From: Halalkalibacter oceani | GTDB lineage: Bacteria; Bacillota; Bacilli; Bacillales; Bacillaceae_D | DNA: 64,000 nt | Reading direction: 5' to 3' | NCBI RefSeq assembly: GCF_040544555.1 | Contig: NZ_JBEPKD010000014.1 | Span: 1-64,000 of the forward strand | Shown here: positions 1-7,979 of the stretch, piece by piece | Position numbering within the stretch: the first letter of the stretch is position 1 | How the letters are laid out: the number at the start of each line of letters is the position of its first letter | The notes under the pieces: generated by a model | Told to the model about the DNA's origin: nothing | Seen by the model: only the letters and a program-made list of their open reading frames with translations | Database searches by the model: none | Program-made: the position numbers and the translations under genes

Positions 1-91
1 ACCCTAGACACCCTTGTCGTTGGCTAACAGTTACAGTGACCTTCACTGCTCGGGACTTGAACCCTATAGCCCATGCACATGCCGGGCACAC
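1..91 (-). mobile_element. Group IIC intron, 5' end (partial)
   Basis: On the minus strand the sequence starting at 91 reads GTGTGCCCGGCATG, the conserved 5' end of bacterial group IIC introns, and continues with blocks that line up with domain I of the Oceanobacillus iheyensis group IIC intron as I remember it (CTATAGGG, AAGTCCCGA, TGTTAGCC, AAGGGTGTC). The insertion point lies right after a terminator hairpin and its T-run (93-134), which is the usual target of class C introns. The rest of the ribozyme and any reverse-transcriptase gene would lie left of position 1. The 5' boundary is clear; whether the intron is complete cannot be seen. Confidence 0.88.
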
Positions 92-92
92 C

Positions 93-134
93 AAAAAAAT
101 GTTGACCCAATGGAAGCTTCTTCATTGGGTCAAC
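93..134 (-). terminator. Rho-independent terminator of the 48-aa gene
   Basis: A 12-bp perfect stem (101-112 with 123-134, arm GTTGACCCAATG) is followed on the minus strand by ATTTTTTT. It ends the transcript of the small gene at 149-295 and is the landing site of the group IIC intron. Confidence 0.85.
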
Positions 135-148
135 AGCCTTCGTTCAAT

Positions 149-295
149 TTATGAGGTTTTCATATTCTTAAAATGCAATTCAAGCTGCCGTTCTTCAATC
201 CATTTGATCAGCATTCTTTCCTTTTCATCTAAGCCCCTGCCAAGCTTACCTTCACACTCATCAATAAGCACTTCAAATAAAGCTTTTACTGCCAT
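149..295 (-). CDS. Small protein of unknown function, 48 aa
   Basis: A short reading frame MAVKALFEVLIDECEG... that is charged and probably helical, ending ...HFKNMKTS. It is followed 15 bases later by a strong terminator, which supports a real transcription unit. A GGAGAAGG sequence lies upstream, but about 15 bases from the ATG, longer than usual, so the start is uncertain. No cysteine cluster, signal peptide or membrane segment is seen. I do not recognise the family. Confidence 0.55.
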   Translation of the reverse strand: MAVKALFEVLIDECEGKLGRGLDEKERMLIKWIEERQLELHFKNMKTS

Positions 296-447
296 AATAC
301 GAAAACATTCCCTTCTCCAATTAGGATGTTTGACTACCTACGTGTAGAGTCGATTACAATGTATTCAGGCAAGTTTCGATTCATGCATGTAAATAGTATT
401 TCGACGAGTATTTGCTAATTCCTGCTAGCAGAAGCGTAAAATTCCTA

Positions 448-1626
448 TTAAAAATTGCTGCGTTCGTAGGCTTGCTTAATTTGCTCCAATCCCTGCTCCA
501 GCGTTTTGCGCGGACATGCTAAATTCATCCGTTCAAAATCCTTCCCTTCTTCCCCGAAAATCAGACCATGATTTAAGGCTACCCGCGCTTCTTCAATGAA
601 CCACTTCTTCCTTTCATCCGCGGTCAATGGCAGTTTGGAACAATCGAGCCAGAGCAAATACGTTCCTTCGCAATCCATCACGCGCATACGCGGCAAATGC
701 GTTTCGACGTAGCGTTTGACAAATTGATAATTGCTCTCTACATAGCTCATCAAGTCTTCCAGCCATTGTTCCCCATAGGTGTAGGCAGCTTCTGTCGCCA
801 CTTCAGCAAACATGTTCGTGCCGCTGACGAACATATTGGCTAAATGATTGGCCAGCTTTTCCCGTAATTGCTTGTTTTCCGCCACGACATAAGAAGTCTG
901 GATTCCGGCAAGGTTGAATGTTTTACTTGGCGCAAGACAAGTAAGCGTCCGTTCGGAAGCATCCTTGTTTAACGATGCGAAAGGAATGTGCTGCTGTCCT
1001 TTAAATAGTAAATCGGCATGAATCTCATCCGAGACGACGAGAAGATCATGCTTCTTACAAATCGCCGCCAGCTTTTCAAGCTCATCCTGCTTCCAGACGC
1101 GGCCGACCGGATTGTGGGGATGACATAAAATAAGCATTTTTGTTTTTTCCGTAATAATCGATTCAAGCTGCTCATAATCCATTTCATACCGGTCTCCATC
1201 AAAGGCCAATGGATTGCGAAGCAGCGGGCGCTTGTTCTTTTTGACTACATCATAAAATGGGTAATAAACGGGCGTCTGAATAATGATTTCATCTTCAGGT
1301 TCAGTAACCGCCTGAATAATAAAGCTGATCGTCGGAACAACGCCCGATGTGTACAAAAACGAGTCTGCATCGACCTGCCACTGAAAGCGGCGTTGAAGCC
1401 AATTTTGCACCGCTTTGTCAACCGATTCACTATGAGCCGGGTAGCCGTAAATGCCGTGTTCCACCTTTTTGTGCAGCGCGTCAATCACGGCTTGCGGTGC
1501 CTTGAAGTCCATATCGGCGACCCATAAAGGCAGGATGTCTTTTTCACCAAATCGTTGCTCCGTCATGTCCCACTTCAATGAATTCGTGCCAAGACGGGGG
1601 ATCACTTGATCAAATTGTTGATTCAT
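448..1626 (-). CDS. patB: PatB/MalY-type PLP-dependent C-S lyase/aminotransferase
   Basis: A 392-residue fold-type I PLP enzyme of the MalY/PatB branch, which cleaves cystathionine and related C-S substrates or transaminates. The PLP-binding aspartate sits in VVSDEIHADL (about D200) and the Schiff-base lysine in APSKTFNLAG (about K235). ILPLWVADMDF near the N-terminus and HPHNPVGRVW (about 169-179) are typical. I chose the ATG at 1626 rather than the in-frame GTG at 1635 because GGAAGGAAG (1635-1643) lies 8 bases upstream of the ATG. It stands alone on the minus strand, divergent from yfmM. The subfamily is clear; the physiological substrate is inferred. Confidence 0.88.
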   Translation of the reverse strand: MNQQFDQVIPRLGTNSLKWDMTEQRFGEKDILPLWVADMDFKAPQAVIDALHKKVEHGIYGYPAHSESVDKAVQNWLQRRFQWQVDADSFLYTSGVVPTISFIIQAVTEPEDEIIIQTPVYYPFYDVVKKNKRPLLRNPLAFDGDRYEMDYEQLESIITEKTKMLILCHPHNPVGRVWKQDELEKLAAICKKHDLLVVSDEIHADLLFKGQQHIPFASLNKDASERTLTCLAPSKTFNLAGIQTSYVVAENKQLREKLANHLANMFVSGTNMFAEVATEAAYTYGEQWLEDLMSYVESNYQFVKRYVETHLPRMRVMDCEGTYLLWLDCSKLPLTADERKKWFIEEARVALNHGLIFGEEGKDFERMNLACPRKTLEQGLEQIKQAYERSNF

Positions 1627-1816
1627 TATGTACACTTCCTTCCGAAATAAAGCGACTATGCTCTTTCTTCTATCATATCATGTTTTCCCTTTTACGTATG
1701 AATAGGCGCCTCTCTTTTCTGTCCAGTTTTCATTATTTACTATGTCAAGACTATGGCTTCCTATGGTAAGATGAGGAGGCAAATATCGATGTTTTTTGAA
1801 GGATAGGTGGCATTTC

Positions 1817-3370
1817 ATGAGTATTTTAACAGTCAAGAATTTAAGTCATGGCTTTGGAGACAGAGCCATTTTTCATAACGTTTCGTTTCGCCTGTTAAAA
1901 GGCGAGCATATCGGCTTGATCGGTGCTAATGGAGAAGGGAAATCAACCTTCATGAATATTATAACCGGAAAGCTGATGCCTGATGAGGGGACCGTTGAAT
2001 GGTCGAAAAAAGTCCGCGTCGGCTATCTCGACCAGCATACGGTGCTGGAGCGCGGGATGACGATGCGTGATGTGTTAAAAAGCGCCTTTCAATATATGTT
2101 CGACCTCGAAGCCGAAATGACGGCAATGTACGATAAAATGGGCGAAGCCGACCCCGCTCAGCTTGAAAAGCTCCTGGAGGAAGTCGGTGTCATTCAGGAC
2201 ATGCTGACAAACAATGATTTTTATACAATTGATGCCAAGGTGGAGGAAACCGCCCGGGGACTCGGGCTTGATGAAGTCGGTCTCGACCGTGATGTAGCTG
2301 ATTTAAGCGGCGGACAGCGGACGAAAGTACTGCTGGCCAAGCTTCTGCTCGAAAAGCCGGATATTCTGCTTCTGGATGAACCGACAAACTATCTTGATGA
2401 ACAACATATCGTCTGGCTGAAGCGCTATTTGCAGGACTATGAAAATGCGTTCATTCTGATTTCGCACGATCTCCCGTTTTTAAACAGCGTCATCAATTTA
2501 ATTTATCATATGGAAAATCAGGAATTGAATCGCTATGTCGGGGATTATCATCACTTCCGCGAAGTATATGAAATGAAAAAGCAGCAGCTTGAAGCAGCAT
2601 ACAAAAAACAGCAGCAGGAAGTCGCCCAGCTCAAGGATTTCGTCGCCCGTAACAAAGCGCGCGTATCCACGCGAAATATGGCGATGTCCCGGCAAAAAAA
2701 GCTTGATAAAATGGATATGATTGAGCTCGCCAAGGAAAAACCGAAACCGCAATTTCATTTCAAATCGGCCCGGGCAACAGGAAAGCTGATTTTTGAAACG
2801 AAAGACCTTGTTATCGGCTATGATGAGCCATTATCCAAGCCGTTACATTTACGGATGGAGCGCGGCCAAAAAATCGCCTTAACAGGAGCGAACGGAATCG
2901 GAAAGACGACGTTATTGAAAAGTCTCCTCGGGTTAAACCCGCCGCTTTCCGGTCAGGTTGAGCGCGGCGATTACCAGGAAATCGGTTATTTCGAACAGGA
3001 AGTAAAGGACCCGGACCGCACTTGTATTGAAGAGGTGTGGCAGGAATTCCCTGCGCTCAGTCAGGCAGAAGTGCGCGCCGCCCTCGCCAAATGCGGCTTA
3101 ACGACAAAGCATATTGAAAGCAAGGTAGTCGTCTTGAGCGGTGGCGAGAAGGCCAAGGTCCGGCTCTGTAAGCTGATTAACCGTGAAACGAACATTCTCG
3201 TGCTCGATGAGCCGACAAACCATCTCGATATTGATGCCAAAGCCGAATTAAAACGCGCGCTCAAGGATTACAAAGGAAGCATCCTCCTCATTTGCCATGA
3301 GCCTGAATTTTACGAAGGTCTCGTAACCGATGTCTGGAACGGGGAAACATGGACGACAAAGCTTGTGTAA
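1817..3370 (+). CDS. yfmM: ABC-F family ATPase, YfmM-like
   Basis: A soluble 517-residue ABC-F protein: two ATP-binding domains, no membrane segments, joined by the charged linker typical of translation-associated ABC-F factors. Domain 1 has Walker A GANGEGKST, signature LSGGQ and Walker B LLLDEPTNYLD. Domain 2 has GANGIGKTT, LSGGE and LVLDEPTNHLD. The linker (about 235-300) is rich in K, Q and R. The sequence closely follows B. subtilis YfmM as I remember it. The ATG at 1817 is chosen over an upstream in-frame start at 1796 because AGGTGG precedes it at good spacing. The final switch region reads LICHEPEF instead of the usual LISHEPEF. Confidence 0.92.
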   Translation: MSILTVKNLSHGFGDRAIFHNVSFRLLKGEHIGLIGANGEGKSTFMNIITGKLMPDEGTVEWSKKVRVGYLDQHTVLERGMTMRDVLKSAFQYMFDLEAEMTAMYDKMGEADPAQLEKLLEEVGVIQDMLTNNDFYTIDAKVEETARGLGLDEVGLDRDVADLSGGQRTKVLLAKLLLEKPDILLLDEPTNYLDEQHIVWLKRYLQDYENAFILISHDLPFLNSVINLIYHMENQELNRYVGDYHHFREVYEMKKQQLEAAYKKQQQEVAQLKDFVARNKARVSTRNMAMSRQKKLDKMDMIELAKEKPKPQFHFKSARATGKLIFETKDLVIGYDEPLSKPLHLRMERGQKIALTGANGIGKTTLLKSLLGLNPPLSGQVERGDYQEIGYFEQEVKDPDRTCIEEVWQEFPALSQAEVRAALAKCGLTTKHIESKVVVLSGGEKAKVRLCKLINRETNILVLDEPTNHLDIDAKAELKRALKDYKGSILLICHEPEFYEGLVTDVWNGETWTTKLV

Positions 3371-3374
3371 ACAG

Positions 3375-3417
3375 AGCTGCAGAAAAAGAATGGGTTTCAC
3401 TTTTTCTGCAGCTTTTC
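3375..3417. terminator. Bidirectional terminator between convergent genes
   Basis: A 14-bp stem (3375-3388 with 3400-3413; arm AGCTGCAGAAAAAG) with A- and T-rich arms lies between the ends of yfmM and the minus-strand Mrr-like gene. It overlaps the end of the latter's stop codon and can serve both strands. Confidence 0.75.
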
Positions 3418-4045
3418 AACCTCCGCGATAATAAAACTCTCCGGCTTGAATCAAGCCTTTGCTTGATCCGAGCTCTTCAAGACTGTCCTCCCCGCGATAG
3501 GTCACCTGCTCATAAGGGGCTTCCATTTGATTGCGGGCCAGCTCTTCCCTTCCGCGCTTAAAGTTTTTGATCAGATCCTCCAGCTGTTCCCGCTCAATAA
3601 CCGTTACTTTGGCGGCTGAAGCCAGCTTACGGCACGATTCTGTCAAGGAAGGTGCCGTTGTAATAATGAGCGCCTTATCCGCCTCATAATAAGCCTTGGC
3701 GGCAAACACCTCCTGGACAGCCGTCAATCCGAGCGGATCCGCTAAGCGCTTCGCCTGGACAACTGTTTTTTGCTCGTATGTATCGTAAAAAAGCAGGTCA
3801 GCTCCGAAATCACGGCTTTTTTTCGTCAGAAATGTTTCGTAGTCCAATGCCGTCAGCAGGACATATAAATACTCTTCAAACTCATGCCCGGTCATAAGGT
3901 CGATATCAGCGAGCGTGATCTTCGCGACATCAAACTTTCTTTTACGGCGAAGCCGCCAAAAGAGTAGCCCGAGAAAAAGCAATGCGATAAGCGCGAGCAC
4001 AAAAAAAAGACTCGGCATAAACCATGGGGAGAGAGCTTCCTTCAT
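3416..4045 (-). CDS. Membrane-anchored Mrr-like restriction endonuclease-fold protein
   Basis: A 209-residue protein with one N-terminal membrane helix (about 10-32) followed by a basic stretch RLRRKRK, then a PD-(D/E)xK nuclease-like domain of the Mrr_cat type (about 50-160). The core motif reads GHEFEEYL...RDFGADLLF...TVVQAKR, so the acidic residue and the QxK catalytic pair are present. GGAGGCGAATAAA precedes the ATG at 4045. It is divergent from a shorter paralogue at 4180-4803. Mrr-type proteins cut modified DNA, but membrane-anchored versions in Bacillaceae are uncharacterised to my knowledge, so activity is inference. Confidence 0.75.
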   Translation of the reverse strand: MKEALSPWFMPSLFFVLALIALLFLGLLFWRLRRKRKFDVAKITLADIDLMTGHEFEEYLYVLLTALDYETFLTKKSRDFGADLLFYDTYEQKTVVQAKRLADPLGLTAVQEVFAAKAYYEADKALIITTAPSLTESCRKLASAAKVTVIEREQLEDLIKNFKRGREELARNQMEAPYEQVTYRGEDSLEELGSSKGLIQAGEFYYRGG

Positions 4046-4179
4046 TTTATTCGCCTCCTTCTTCCTATATTTTATGCGTTTTTCAGCAGTGATGCAAACA
4101 TTCGTTTGCCAAAATCCTAGCTCATATTCTGACTAAGACTGGGCACACTACTAATAAACGCTAAAAGGAAGTGAGATTA

Positions 4180-4803
4180 TTGGTTGGCTATTCATCACGT
4201 AAAAAAAAGGCAGCTCTTCTTCCTGTCGTGCTGTTTATTATGACATTCCTCCTTGTCCAGCTGTTTCATCTGGACTACACGATATTTGGATTAACGCTTT
4301 CTGCTCTTTTGACCTTTCTTGGCCTTCGACATATAGCGAAAAATGGAGCCCGGATCAAATTGCTTGATCCATCCGGCTCTCTGCTCGATATTGATGAGAT
4401 GACAGAACAGGAATTTCAGCAGTTTCTTGTTCCCCTTTTTCAAAGTCAGGGCTATTCGGTTACCCGCCCGAAAAAAAATGAAAAACGAACTGCTGATCTT
4501 ATTTTACGAAAGCGGGGCGTAAAAGCGGTTGTCCATGCCAAACGGCAAAATGGCCCGCTCGATAAGCAGGCCGTTTTAGAGGTAATGTCATTAAAGCAAA
4601 AATACAAAGCTACACGGCTCGTTATTGTGACGAACCGTTCGTTTTCCTTAGCGGCGATTAAACTCGCCCGGGCGAATAAAATAAACTTGATTGATCGGAC
4701 TTCTCTCGAAGCGATGTACGACGCTTACATCGGACAAAAACAGAATCACCGCTTCATTCAACGGGTCCGCACTCTTTTTTTCCGGGAAGAGCCGGGTCAG
4801 TAA
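4180..4803 (+). CDS. Membrane-anchored Mrr-like protein, second copy
   Basis: A 207-residue protein with two N-terminal hydrophobic helices (about 12-33 and 37-52) and a C-terminal Mrr-like nuclease-fold domain. The motif reads EFQQFLVPL...RTADLILR...AVVHAKR, so the usual QxK is HxK while the acidic residue is kept. The TTG at 4180 fits the ribosome site AAGGAAGTGAG; an in-frame GTG at 4171 lies inside that site. It diverges from the related gene at 3416-4045 across about 130 bp. The two look like old duplicates of one architecture. Function is unknown beyond the fold. Confidence 0.68.
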   Translation: MVGYSSRKKKAALLPVVLFIMTFLLVQLFHLDYTIFGLTLSALLTFLGLRHIAKNGARIKLLDPSGSLLDIDEMTEQEFQQFLVPLFQSQGYSVTRPKKNEKRTADLILRKRGVKAVVHAKRQNGPLDKQAVLEVMSLKQKYKATRLVIVTNRSFSLAAIKLARANKINLIDRTSLEAMYDAYIGQKQNHRFIQRVRTLFFREEPGQ

Positions 4804-4818
4804 AAGGACAATGTCCTT
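4802..4818 (+). terminator. Short hairpin after the second Mrr-like gene
   Basis: AAAGGAC pairs with GTCCTTT around a small loop immediately after the stop codon, followed by a pyrimidine-rich run. A weak intrinsic terminator is likely. Confidence 0.4.
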
Positions 4819-4828
4819 TCCTCATTTT

Positions 4829-4952
4829 CCAGCAAACTAAGTAATGCTCCACTCGCCACAAGTCCGTTGTGAGAAAACCACTCACATCGGACTTTAAAAG
4901 TTCGTGGCGGTTCCTCTCATTGCTTAAAGGAGTGTTTGACAACACTCCTTTA
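4829..4952 (+). repeat. Dispersed hairpin element, copy A
   Basis: Nested inverted repeats: AGTAATG/CATTGCT outside (4840-4846/4918-4924), CGCCAC/GTGGCG in the middle, and an inner stem (4860-4873 with 4881-4894) of 7+6 bp with one T-T mismatch closing a 7-base loop. A 12-bp hairpin (4925-4936/4941-4952) follows and overlaps the stop codon of the dehydrogenase gene. Copy B shares the layout with a different but still paired inner stem. Confidence 0.8.
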
Positions 4953-5705
4953 CCTTCCCATCCAGCCGCCGTCGACTACGATGACTTCTCCGTGGACGTA
5001 ATTGGCAGCTGGTGTTGCTAAATAGAGTACGGCTCCGGCGATGTCTTCCGGCTGGCCCCATCTTCCGGCGGGAATCCGCTCCAGAATCTGACGGCTTCTC
5101 GTTTGATCGTTGATCAGTGCTTCATTCATATCCGTCGCAATATAGCCTGGAGCCACTGCGTTGACATTGACACCCTGACTTGCCCACTCATTTGCGAGCG
5201 ATTTCGTAAACTGGGCAACGGCTCCTTTGCTGGCGGCATAAGCGGGAACGGTAAACCCTCCTTGAAACGAAAGCAACGAGGCGAGATTAATAATTTTCCC
5301 TTGCTTGCGTTCAAGCATCGCTTTGCCAAATGCCTGACATAAGAAGAAAACCGATTTTGTATTGACCGCCTGAACCAAATCCCAATCTTCTTCACTGAAT
5401 TCCACTGAAGGGGCACGCCTTTGCACACCGGCGTTATTGACAAGAATATCAATATGACCGGCTTCCTTATTCACTTTGTCGACCAGCTCTTTCATGTGGC
5501 TCGTATCGCTGAGGTCATACTGGATTGAAACCGCTCGTACTCCTTTTTTCATCGCTGCTTCCACAACTTCTTCCGCCCGGCCTGATTGGCTGACGACAAC
5601 AATGTTCGCCCCTGCATCGGCAAAAGCCAAAGAAATCGCCTTACCTAGTCCCCGGTTCCCCCCGGTAATTAAAGCTGTTTTTCCCTTTATATCGAACATA
5701 CTCAT
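4950..5705 (-). CDS. SDR-family oxidoreductase, KduD-like
   Basis: A 251-residue classical short-chain dehydrogenase. It has the NAD(P)-binding TGGNRGLG (about 16-23), NNAG, the catalytic serine region NLASLLSFQGG and the YAASK active-site pair. The sequence around FSEEDWDLVQAVNTKSVFF and RIPAGRWGQPEDI resembles KduD, 2-deoxy-D-gluconate (2-keto-3-deoxygluconate) dehydrogenase. AAGGAGA precedes the ATG at 5705. It lies 28 bp downstream of a zinc-type dehydrogenase on the same strand, so the two probably form a sugar-acid or polyol oxidation operon. The substrate is inferred. Confidence 0.82.
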   Translation of the reverse strand: MSMFDIKGKTALITGGNRGLGKAISLAFADAGANIVVVSQSGRAEEVVEAAMKKGVRAVSIQYDLSDTSHMKELVDKVNKEAGHIDILVNNAGVQRRAPSVEFSEEDWDLVQAVNTKSVFFLCQAFGKAMLERKQGKIINLASLLSFQGGFTVPAYAASKGAVAQFTKSLANEWASQGVNVNAVAPGYIATDMNEALINDQTRSRQILERIPAGRWGQPEDIAGAVLYLATPAANYVHGEVIVVDGGWMGR

Positions 5706-5733
5706 ATGAATGATTCTCCTTCCCCGGCTCGCT

Positions 5734-6720
5734 TTATTCAGAAAATGAAATCAGAGCTTTGACCATGTCACCGCCGGCTTTTAATTCTTTAAATAAGCGG
5801 GCAGTCTGCTCGACAGGTTCGACATTTGTAATCAGCTGCAACGCTTCTTCATGCTGATGGAGCAACGCGGCGGCAACTGTAAAATCTTTGTCCGTATACA
5901 CTCTGGCTCCTTTAAGGGTAAGCTCTTTAAAGTTTACATTTTGTAAATCGAGCGGCGTCGGCTTTTTATACGTGCCGATCAGCATAATTTCTCCCTTGAC
6001 GTGAGTGACATCCACCAGCCTCTCAGCTACGGAAGGATGAGCAGCGCAATCAAACACCAAATCATTTTTAGGGATAGTCGCGGTCGCCGGATCGACTGTG
6101 TGGAAGCCGAGTCTCTCTGCAAGCTCCCGTCTGAACTGATTCACTTCCACGACGGTAACACGCTTCGCCCCGAAAAATTGCAAAACGAGCGAAATACAAA
6201 GGCCGATTGGCCCCGCTCCAAAAACAGTAACCTCGTCCCCTCCTTTAAAGCGGGACTCCCTCACAGAATGAACGGCGACAGCAAATGGCTCCACCAGTGC
6301 ACCTGCCTTCAAGGACATCCCTTCAGGCAATGGAATCACCTGTTCATTCGGTACCGCCACATATTCAGCCATTCCCCCGTCCCGATCAATTCCGACAAGC
6401 CTTAGCGATTCGCAGACATGGGGAATTCCTTCACGACAAGGCTTGCATTCCCCGCAATATAAAAGAGGATTAACCGTTACCGCCCTGCCATCTGCAATCG
6501 AAGGGTGATCATAAATATGGCCGGCCAGTTCATGTCCCATAATAAGCGGCGCCGTCGCCCGCGGATGTCCCCCTCCGTAAATATTCAAATCCGTACCGCA
6601 AATCCCGCAATAAGAGACTTTCATCAAGCACCAGCCTTCTGGCACACCAGGAAGGTTTACCTGCTCAGTCGTGATCGATTCCGGTCCTTGATAAATCGCG
6701 GCCTTCATTGTTTTTGCCAT
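5734..6720 (-). CDS. Zinc-binding medium-chain dehydrogenase
   Basis: A 328-residue MDR-superfamily alcohol/polyol dehydrogenase. The catalytic zinc site is visible as YCGICGTD and GHELAG. The structural zinc site is CGECKPCREGIPHVC. The Rossmann motif is VFGAGPIGL (about 167-175). I take the ATG at 6720, with AAAGGG about 8 bases upstream, rather than the GTG at 6729. It is the first gene of a two-gene unit with the KduD-like SDR. Relatives include sorbitol, butanediol and threonine dehydrogenases; the substrate cannot be told from sequence alone. Confidence 0.82.
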   Translation of the reverse strand: MAKTMKAAIYQGPESITTEQVNLPGVPEGWCLMKVSYCGICGTDLNIYGGGHPRATAPLIMGHELAGHIYDHPSIADGRAVTVNPLLYCGECKPCREGIPHVCESLRLVGIDRDGGMAEYVAVPNEQVIPLPEGMSLKAGALVEPFAVAVHSVRESRFKGGDEVTVFGAGPIGLCISLVLQFFGAKRVTVVEVNQFRRELAERLGFHTVDPATATIPKNDLVFDCAAHPSVAERLVDVTHVKGEIMLIGTYKKPTPLDLQNVNFKELTLKGARVYTDKDFTVAAALLHQHEEALQLITNVEPVEQTARLFKELKAGGDMVKALISFSE

Positions 6721-6934
6721 CACTATCACCCTTTCTCTCTACACCCATTAAGATAACGCTTTCATAATCATACTTTTTAATTTTACGCCTGATCAATCCC
6801 TTCGTCAACGAAACAATCGGAAAACTCTTATTTATCAGACGCTTCATCTATAAATACTGTGATCCGAATGTTTAGTTTCAGCAAAAGAAGGGATAGTAAG
6901 AACTAAGTACATTTTTTTACAAGGAGGCGCTCCC

Positions 6935-7270
6935 ATGAGTGAACAGCACCACGTCGTCACAAAAGAAGGGAAAGTAAAGCTTAATAAGGTGGATAACGCA
7001 ATTGAGCGTATGGATCAAGAACGCGTCGAAGATATTTTAGCCAGCTTTGAAGACTTTAAGGCCTATTTAAGCAAGCGGGTCGATTTAGCAAAAAAAATCG
7101 GTTTAAATGAAGAGCAGCTTGCTTTATCTGCCGAAAAAATCGGCGACTATCTCTCCAATCACGTCGAGCCACAAAACCGTGAGGAAAAATTGCTGCAGGA
7201 ATTATGGAGAGCCGGCAACAAGGAAGAACGTCATATGCTCGCCCATATGCTGGTCAAGCTTGTGGATTAA
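6935..7270 (+). CDS. ymfJ: DUF3243 family protein, YmfJ-like
   Basis: A 111-residue soluble, charged helical protein. The C-terminal part (about 40-110), with DFKAYLSKRV, EKIGDYL and NREEKLLQELW..GNKEE.HMLAHMLVKLV, matches the DUF3243 family represented by B. subtilis YmfJ. The function of the family is unknown. AAGGAGG sits 7 bases before the ATG. It is a single-gene unit followed by a copy of the dispersed hairpin element. Confidence 0.8.
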   Translation: MSEQHHVVTKEGKVKLNKVDNAIERMDQERVEDILASFEDFKAYLSKRVDLAKKIGLNEEQLALSAEKIGDYLSNHVEPQNREEKLLQELWRAGNKEERHMLAHMLVKLVD

Positions 7271-7422
7271 AGACCAGTTAGCGTACAGGAGCAATGGCTC
7301 CACTCGCCACAATCCCGCTGTGAGAAACCCACTCACACCGGGATTTAAAAGATCGTGGCGGCTCCACTCATTGCTTAGAGGCTTGGATAAAAGGTAAAAA
7401 AACAACCTTTTATCCAAGCCTC
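7268..7422 (+). repeat. Dispersed hairpin element, copy B
   Basis: The cleanest copy with the hairpin on its right. AGCAATG/CATTGCT (7290-7296/7369-7375) encloses CGCCAC/GTGGCG, which encloses a 7+6-bp inner stem (7311-7324/7332-7345) with loop AAACCCA. The word GCTCCACTC occurs in direct orientation in both arms. A 17-bp perfect hairpin (7378-7394/7406-7422) with an A-rich 11-base loop follows and can terminate convergent transcripts from ymfJ and the gene at 7425. Confidence 0.85.
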
Positions 7423-7424
7423 AT

Positions 7425-7943
7425 TTATTCACTTACATTTTCTTTTTTATATAATGCGCCGTTTTCTACATAATGTTGGGCACCGTGTTTCGCCCGTTCA
7501 ATATTCTCAGGTGAAAGCTGACGGATCGCTTTCGCCGGTACCCCGGCGACGAGCATTCCAGGCTCGATGACCTTTCCTTCTGTAACAAGCGCCCCGGCTG
7601 CAACCAATGCACCCTCTCCAATGACCGCGCCATTTAAAATTGTCGCGCCCATTCCGATAAGCGCTCCATCCTTCACTGTGCAACCGTGCAAGATGACGTT
7701 ATGGCCGATCGTCACGTTTTCACCAACGTTCACTGGATAACCCGGATCGACATGAACGACCGTGCCGTCCTGGACATTCGACCCTTTTCCAATTGTGATC
7801 TTTTCATTGTCGCCGCGCATGACAACATTAAACCAGACAGTCGTGTCCTCCTGTAATTCAATATTTCCGATTAACTGGGCTCCTGGTGCAATATACGTGC
7901 TCGGATCAACGCTTGGATAATGTCCCTTAAGTTTATGCAGCAT
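7425..7943 (-). CDS. Gamma-carbonic-anhydrase-like hexapeptide protein
   Basis: A 172-residue left-handed beta-helix protein of the YtoA/YrdA/PaaY group. Repeated hexapeptides run from about residue 15 to 130. The metal-site histidines typical of gamma-carbonic anhydrases are present in VVHVD, IGHNVILHG. PaaY-type members are often coded with CoA-dependent catabolic genes and may act as thioesterases, and here the gene follows a class III CoA-transferase on the same strand. AAGGTGG precedes the ATG at 7943. Activity is not established by sequence. Confidence 0.8.
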   Translation of the reverse strand: MLHKLKGHYPSVDPSTYIAPGAQLIGNIELQEDTTVWFNVVMRGDNEKITIGKGSNVQDGTVVHVDPGYPVNVGENVTIGHNVILHGCTVKDGALIGMGATILNGAVIGEGALVAAGALVTEGKVIEPGMLVAGVPAKAIRQLSPENIERAKHGAQHYVENGALYKKENVSE

Positions 7944-7979
7944 ATGCTTACCACCTTTTCGAATTAATATGAAAACGGA

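Noticed and set aside
45..75. tRNA-like T-arm (GGGTTCAAGTCCC on the minus strand)
   Set aside because: The stem pairs at only three positions and no acceptor or anticodon arm follows; the segment is explained by domain I of a group IIC intron.
36..347. 103-codon plus-strand reading frame
   Set aside because: It crosses the intron boundary and the terminator and lies opposite the 48-residue gene; no ribosome site.
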